A stretch of DNA of 64,000 nt from Perkinsus olseni (lineage: Eukaryota > Perkinsozoa > Perkinsida > Perkinsidae). The DNA lies in assembly GCA_013115135.1 (NCBI GenBank), contig JABANP010000080.1:1-64000 (forward strand), written 5' to 3'. How positions within the stretch are numbered: the first letter of the stretch is position 1; every line of letters begins with the position of its first letter. Of this stretch, positions 58,901 to 64,000 are shown in pieces. The notes below the pieces were generated by a model, which worked only from the letters and a program-made list of their open reading frames with translations, ran no database searches and was not told the origin of the DNA. Made by a program: the position numbers and the translations under genes.

Positions 58901-59508
58901 CTGTCGTCTACGAGGCAGCTAGCTACAACGTAATGAGTGGATTAGAATCTGAGTCAAGTCATGGTGCCTCTCCTCAGCTGTCGACCAAGTGTGCGCTGTA
59001 CGCGGCCATCAGCGGCTTGCATGACACGGTCGGGGCTACCGAGGTGGTCCGGCTCATCGTTAAACAGTTGAAGGGTGGGGGAGGCGGTGTATCAGATGGA
59101 AGATGTTGATGGGCTCAGATTTGAGTTCACAAACCACTACTCCGCGACTTCTGGATGACCTCTATGAAGCGACCGTGCATCTGAGTGTGGGGAATATGGG
59201 TGGTTTGATGGAGGACCACAAAGGGCTGACAGCGCGGGTGGGCCTTCTGGGGTGGTTGGACAGGACTATCGACCTCGTCAGGTGCTGCGTCAATACGCAA
59301 GGGCTATAACGGACTTCGCTCCTAAGCGGCGAAAACGAAGCATAACTCCCGGCGGAGCGATGTTTGCTGTGGCGGGGGCCTCCCACAAGTAGGGGATATA
59401 TTTGCCACGTGGAGTGCAGCGGTCAGTGCCAGGCAAACGAGACGTCTTGCTGCTGCTGTTACTGCGAGGAGAGAACGCAGAGATGAGCACGTGAAGATCT
59501 CAGCATGA
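55961..59508 (+). CDS. Mitochondrial alpha-helical-repeat protein (FASTK/RAP- or HPR-like)
   Basis: The N-terminus MIRAVGSSMVSLRRLASSST is a mitochondrial-type presequence, followed by GFAAYVEAIKARKLTDEVMA. Many short exons downstream encode repeated amphipathic helix pairs. Examples are VVTLEEVKSILQRLLKEDG (56660), VTDSMLGVVLAAHQSALAAV (56930), MKVMKYFSENKVAREGFL (57090), LSAFTVDDVRTLLRSLLAYR (57730), LVKCYALMADHEGARRLL (58070) and CALYAAISGLHDTVGATEVV (59000). This pattern fits organellar RNA-binding helical-repeat families such as FASTK/HPR or RAP proteins of alveolates. No RAP domain was seen at the C-terminus, which is basic (DFAPKRRKRS, then RRLAAAVTARRERRDEHVK). The stop is at 59508, or at 59392 if the last splice is not used. 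The role in mitochondrial RNA processing is inferred. Confidence 0.5.
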
Positions 59509-59610
59509 TCATTTCATTCCGAGTGATGTGTTTCTGCTATTTTGACTCGGTTTTGTGTTGATCTGAGTGAAGGCTATGTTCGATAGCTCCGTGGGGACCT
59601 TACCCTTGTG

Positions 59611-60055
59611 TCATTTATCGGTGGGGAGGCCGTCCAGGTCCGAATCGGAGGAAGTGTCGACGAATAGCTCAAGGAAGTTGAGAGATCGTGCTCTTCTGAC
59701 GCTCTTCACCATCATGCGTCCCTTGCAGAGATTCTCCAGTGGAGGATAGCGCTCTTCCAAGGTTCTCTATCGTGCGCAGGTTTACTGACCACGAATGACA
59801 ACGCTGCGCCGTAACAGGTGTGCGCGCCATCGATGAATAGACGAGATGACGGGCGAAGCGTTTGCCGCTATCCCGGCCTCCTTTTAATCGAACCATCAAG
59901 CCGCGGATCATCTGTTCCTTCCTATACCGTCTTGGACGACCACTTCTGAGTATCCTATCCTTTTCATCAGCGAGCACTGAGCAGTCTTGAGTTCACTAGT
60001 CCGCGGAGCGACGGGCGGAAGACGCAAACGAACAGCTGAGCGAAAAGCGGCGCAT
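59611..60055 (-). CDS. Small basic protein, possibly mitochondrial
   Basis: The minus strand encodes KDRILRSGRPRRYRKEQMIR then GLMVRLKGGRDSGKRFARHL and VYSSMARTP. After a 49-bp intron comes TLEERYPPLENLCKGRMMVK followed by SVRRARSLNFLELFVDT and an acidic end, stopping at 59611. A candidate first exon at 60055 (MRRFSLS) splices in frame across about 55 bp. The product is about 111 residues, strongly basic. It could be a mitoribosomal or rRNA-binding protein, but I cannot assign it. It is convergent with the helical-repeat gene, whose stop lies 103 bp away. Confidence 0.45.
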
Positions 60056-60501
60056 CTGAGCACCTGCGAGCGGTCGCGTGCATTCGTTAAGGCTGAGAGT
60101 AGAGCAAGTATAACCGAAGTATGTCACTGGTGATAGGGGACGATGCCTGAGATATTGGTTGGTCAATGATAGTGAGAATGCAGACACAGCGAACGGTCTC
60201 TCCATGAATTTGTGGAAGTGACGAGAGCCGTGTCCCCTTTTGTGTGATAGCGAGCTGCATCGCCTCCCCTCACTAGCCTCGCCCTCCCTTTCGAGGGCAC
60301 ACAACTGTTGTACCCGTTGTGAGTCATCCTAGGTGAATGCCGCCTGTTAAGCCCATCTTGTGTCATGCTGGCTCTAGCGCTAAAGAACAGTGACGGTTGG
60401 TAGTGGCTGTCAAGTGACAAGTTAAGTTTTGTATCTGATAGCGTGTCGTCAAGTTTCTGGTCATAAGCTGAGTCTTCTCAGGATAAATTTTTCCTGTTTT
60501 T
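60056..60501. other. Divergent promoter region before PDI
   Basis: About 445 bp between the minus-strand small basic protein and PDI. No gene seen. It should contain both promoters; no motif stands out. Confidence 0.4.
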
Positions 60502-62070
60502 ATGGTAAAATTCATCAGCTTTTTCGCAGCAATTGCTGCTGTGGCTTTTGCCGCCGACTCGGAGTCGAAGGTCCATCAGTTGACTGATGACAACATGAAC
60601 GACTTCGTCAAGGGGCACAAGTAAGGAGGGCGGATGCGGCAGGCTTTTGAAACTCGTTACTCTCTTAGTCCCGTCTTTTCTTCTGCGCGGGGTTGTAGTA
60701 TTCAATTCTCAGATACGCCTTGGTGAAGTTCTACGCTCCCTGGTGCGGCTTCTGCAAGCGTCTTGCTCCCGAGTTCGAGCAGGCTGCCAATGAGCTCGCT
60801 GAGGAGATCGATGAGGAGAAGCTTGCCTTCGCTGAAATCGATGCCACTGCCAACAAGAAGATGGCTGAGGAGTACGGTATCCGAGGTTACCCCACTTTGT
60901 TCTGGTTCGTGGACGGTGAGAAGTCCGAGTACGACGGTGGACGTACTGCAGCCGAGATCAAGACCTGGTGCACTGACATGACCGGTCCTGCTGTGAAGGA
61001 GGCCAGCAGCCGTAAGGAGGCTGAGGAGGCAGCTGGGCACTAAGCCCTTGTGTGTCTACGAGGGTGCCGAGACTTCGACCGACTTCGAGGAGATCGCCTC
61101 GAGGAAGAGAAGTGACTTCACTTTCTACCATGTTGCCACTGACGCTGAGAAGCCTACCGTCACCGTCCAGCACAAGGGTGAGGAGCCCGTTGTGTGCGAT
61201 GACCTCACTTTCGACGGTCTCAAGAAGTGCCTCGATGATAATGAGCTTCCCTTGTTCGGCGTCCTCGATGGCGAGTCGTACGGTAAATACATGTCCTCCG
61301 GTAAGGGTCTTGTCTGGGGCTGCTTCGAGCAGGAGTCCAGCGATGATCTCGAGAGGGCCGCTGATGAGTACCGTCCGGTCATGAATGAGCTTGCCAAGGA
61401 GTTCAAGGACAAGTTCGCCTTCACTTACATCGATACTGTCCAGTTCAAGCGTGCCATTGAGGGTATGTTCGGCGTCACTGAGCTCCCTACTCTCGCCGTC
61501 AACAAGAAGGCTGGTGACAAGATGAAGTATCTTTACACTGGCGAGATGACTGCCCCTAAGATCGCTGAGTTCCTTAACGGTGTTCTCGACGGCTCCGTTG
61601 AGCCCACTCTGAAGTCTGAGCCTGTCCCCAGTTCTCAGGATGAGCCCGTCCATGTCGTCGTTGGCTCGACCCTCAAGGAAGATGTCTTCCCCGCTGACAA
61701 GGATGTTCTTTTCGAGATCTACGCTCCCTGGTGCGGTCACTGCAAGAAGCTTGCTCCCGAGTACGAGAGGGTTGCTAAGGAGGTCGCTGAGGAGGGTGTT
61801 GAGGATATGCTCATGCTCGCTAAGATGGATGGCACCGCTAATGATTCTCCTGTTGAGAGCATCTCTTGGGAAGGCTTCCCGACTCTCTACTACGTGAAGG
61901 CTGGCGAGTCGGAGCCCGTTAAGTACGACGGCCCTCGTAACGCCAAGGGTATTTGGGAGTGGATCAAGGAGCATCACTCCGATCCTGAGGCACTCAAGGA
62001 GCGTCTTGCTGCCCATAAGGCTGCCAAGCAGGAGGAGGAGACCGAGACCGAGAAGGGCGAGGAGCTTTAA
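60502..62070 (+). CDS. PDI: ER protein disulfide isomerase, a-b-b'-a' type
   Basis: Exon 1 (60502-60620) encodes a leader MVKFISFFAAIAAVAFAADS. Exon 2 (60713-62070) carries the first thioredoxin domain with YAPWCGFCKRLAPEFEQ, the b and b' domains, and the second thioredoxin domain with YAPWCGHCKKLAPEYER. It ends EKGEEL, a KDEL-type retrieval signal variant. The protein, about 491 residues, forms and rearranges disulfides in the ER. The first active site is CGFC instead of CGHC, which usually lowers redox potential. The frame is broken once, at a GGG run (61035-61037) between EEAEEAA and GTKPLCVYEG; dropping one G restores the full protein. Codon use is strongly biased, as in highly expressed genes. 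Confidence 0.95.
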
Positions 62071-62719
62071 GAATATTTATCGATCTATGCTCTCGTTCTT
62101 CGAGGTCACAGTCCGGTATACAGCCAAAAGGCTGCTGAGGGGGATTGTGGGTTCGAGAGGAGCGAGGCGACTTTTAAAGCGATAAATGTTCATCAAAGTC
62201 ACTCTGCATCCTGCAGTACATTCAGGAGGAAGTTGTTGCTGGTGAATCTCCTGCTCCAAAATCGAGTGTTTAGTGTGCTGTATGAGTGTAGCTGCTGTTT
62301 GCGGGGTGACAGTTGCAAAAGACCCATCTCGTTTCGAGTTCACTATGTTGTGTTATCATCAGTTCATATTGATTAGAGGGTGAGCAGTGGTCCTAGGGTG
62401 TACTTAGGGACAGCCCTCTCTAGTGCGAGGGAAGATGGGCGATTTGCATTGGACACCGCCGTAGCATGGCGGTCATACCCCTCTTCCCAGTGTTTCGCCA
62501 GTATGGGTTGGTGGATTCTACTCGATCGGGATGGTGGTAATTCCTGAGTGATATGCCCCTCAGGTGGGAGAGCGGATGCGTTCCTTTTTCTTAAGGCAGT
62601 GACAGGGATCTCCTCTGAACGACCCCTTTGAATGACTTGTCCGTCATAACTAACTTCATCAGAAAAATCACAAGGCCATCATTCAAAACGGCAACGATAC
62701 ATAGCAGAGAGCGTGTTCT
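62071..62719. other. Intergenic region with a small hairpin
   Basis: Between convergent PDI and the coiled-coil gene. A perfect 6-bp stem ACCGCC/GGCGGT with a 7-nt loop lies at 62455-62473. No gene was found. Confidence 0.4.
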
Positions 62720-64000
62720 TCATGCGCTACGGGGTGGATTCCCCTCCGACTGTTTCAGGAAGAGTTGTGGTATCCTGCCTTGGCAATTTCCAGATGCACT
62801 GGTCGTCCAATTGGCAGCCCAATCGGCCCCCGTTGGGGTAGGCCCGGAGGTCGTGTGAGGAGGTCGGATTCCCGCACCCTCTGTACTCCGTGGGGATGAT
62901 GAAGGTCCGCTATCTGGCAAGGGGAGCCGAGTAGGCAGCCGCCATTCACCGTCCGAGTGGCGCGGAGGAACTAGAGGATCTCCATAGACGCCATGAGTTC
63001 TCACCATCCCGTCGCCCCTCACCAGCACTAGTTGCAAGCCTTGCCGTGACAGGGCAGCTCAGTTGTCCGTCTGGGCAGAGGGGAGTGATCGAAGGCACCG
63101 ATTGGGGCGTCTGATGAGACGAGGCATCCAGCGTCGAGCATGTCGAGGACGAGCTGCCTACATCCACGAAGTACCGGTCCTGGACGGCGGCAGACCTTTG
63201 CAAAGAGACAATAGTTTCTTCGATCGTCTTCAAGCGTTCGGCCAGAACCGCTTTACTCTCGACATCACAACTATCTCGGACAGCATTGAGGTCCTGCTGA
63301 AGCTGACAGACCTTCGCCCGAATGGCCGCCATCTCCTAGACAGAGCGTAGCCAGGCTAGGCCAGCGTACTCGGGGGGGAGTTGACAAACCTCATGCACTT
63401 TCCGCATACTAGTTTGAACTCTATTCTCAACTTCCCGTGCGATGCTCGTCGGCTTGCTGGAAGCCTCAATAACCTCACGCCTAGGGATGAGGACTGCGAG
63501 GGGCAGCATTAATGGCGGCTACATCTTCAACATCATCAAAGCTTGTTCGTCATGCATGCTGGCCTGTAGCGCGTCCGCCGCCCTGCAGCTCTGGTCCACT
63601 TTCCTGCTCACTATGGCCACTTTATGGTCGATAACCTTCCAAACCGAGCGTTCCGCCTCGGAGACCAAGGAGGGAGCCGCAGTCACCTTCACGGCCCGCT
63701 TGATTTCGGTTGCCGACATCTCGTCCTCCAATCTGCACCGCTCCATAGTGGACTTCACATGCTTGGCCGCGGCGTTGTCGATGAGTCTCGTGAGGCCCGG
63801 TGAGCCTAGCAGACTCCTCCTGAAACCATCGTCAGTAATGTAATACGCGCTCGCCCTACGCCGTCCTGTGCATGTCCTCAGAGGAGCATACACTACTCGA
63901 AAGGGAGCGAGTCAGCTGGCCTGCCTCTCCAGTCGAGGGTAGGGCCTGCCGGGACAAATCACAGGGGGTGGTAACAACGTGAAGTATTCGGACGCGGTAT
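62720..64000 (-). CDS. Coiled-coil protein, partial at window edge
   Basis: Minus-strand exons run in from beyond 64000. One has YYITDDGFRRSLLGSPGLTR and KVIDHKVAIVSRKVDQSCRA (63519-63860); the next has VIEASSKPTSIAREVENRVQ (about 63350-63480). The following one has AAIRAKVCQLQQDLNAVRDS and LAERLKTIEETIVSLQRSA (about 63190-63330). The heptad-like spacing of Leu, Ile and Val indicates coiled coils. A Ser/Pro-rich C-terminal part ends near 62720, or earlier if the alternative frame is used. The 5' end is outside the window. No domain is recognised; a structural or centrosomal role would be a guess. Confidence 0.45.

Noticed and set aside
60958..62016. 352-codon open frame on the minus strand opposite PDI
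   Set aside because: It is the antisense of a highly biased, well conserved PDI gene; such mirror frames are common where third positions are C-rich.
1..64000. CRISPR arrays, operons with ribosome binding sites, insertion sequences
   Set aside because: None seen; spliced genes and eukaryotic families throughout make prokaryotic features inapplicable. No transposase or reverse transcriptase motif was recognised.

Overview
This 64 kb window is nuclear DNA of a protist, most probably a Perkinsus-like alveolate (phylum Perkinsozoa). The reasons are: almost every conserved gene is cut by very short GT-AG introns (typically 45-60 bp, some about 30 bp); GC content is moderate and both strands carry genes; the housekeeping genes are eukaryotic (coatomer beta', signal peptidase subunit 2, S-adenosylmethionine synthetase, ER protein disulfide isomerase, mitochondrial CGFS glutaredoxin); ciliary genes (LRRC56/ODA8-like, a CEP164-like WW/B-box protein) fit a zoospore-forming flagellate; and secreted families of unknown origin lie between them. 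The genus is inferred from gene style, not proven.

Layout. 0.1-3.5 kb (minus): a secreted 2-oxoglutarate/Fe(II) oxygenase that appears to run on into MORN repeats. 3.8-5.3 kb (minus): a small putative mitochondrial protein and a short secreted peptide. 5.6-6.6 kb (plus): LRRC56/ODA8-like leucine-rich-repeat protein. 7.7-8.7 kb: signal peptidase subunit 2. 9.1-11.6 kb: three tandem single-domain rhodaneses, one soluble, one with an N-terminal and one with a C-terminal membrane segment. 12.1-14.3 kb: a multi-spanning LRR membrane protein. 16.0-17.6 kb: SAM synthetase, then a tetraspan protein. 19-19.8 kb: LYAR-like nucleolar protein. 19.9-21.6 kb: J-domain protein. 21.6-22.8 kb: unknown gene. 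23.0-32.6 kb: a giant secreted protein built from a dozen or so copies of one beta-rich, cysteine-containing domain. 34.2-35.9 kb: a GH18 chitinase-like secreted protein with altered catalytic acids. 37.4-39.7 kb: a secreted protein with an internal duplication followed by a basic, NLS-like patch. 40.9-43.2 kb (minus): CEP164-like WW/B-box protein. 44.1-48.6 kb: coatomer beta'. 48.8-50.4 kb: nodulin-like MFS transporter. 50.7-51.7 kb (minus): mitochondrial monothiol glutaredoxin. 52-55.9 kb: poorly resolved. 56-59.5 kb: mitochondrial helical-repeat protein. 59.6-60.1 kb (minus): small basic protein. 60.5-62.1 kb: PDI. 62.7-64 kb (minus): coiled-coil gene running off the end.

Together the genes serve secretion (signal peptidase, PDI, coatomer, several secreted products), cilia (LRRC56, CEP164-like) and mitochondria (glutaredoxin, helical-repeat protein). 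Two sequence-level patterns cut across the genes. The first is a set of single-base length changes in short homopolymer runs that break otherwise conserved frames in at least nine genes; these most likely reflect sequencing or assembly error. The second is two short repeated motifs, (AGCGR)n and AATTTCGTGGCGC, found in introns and between genes.
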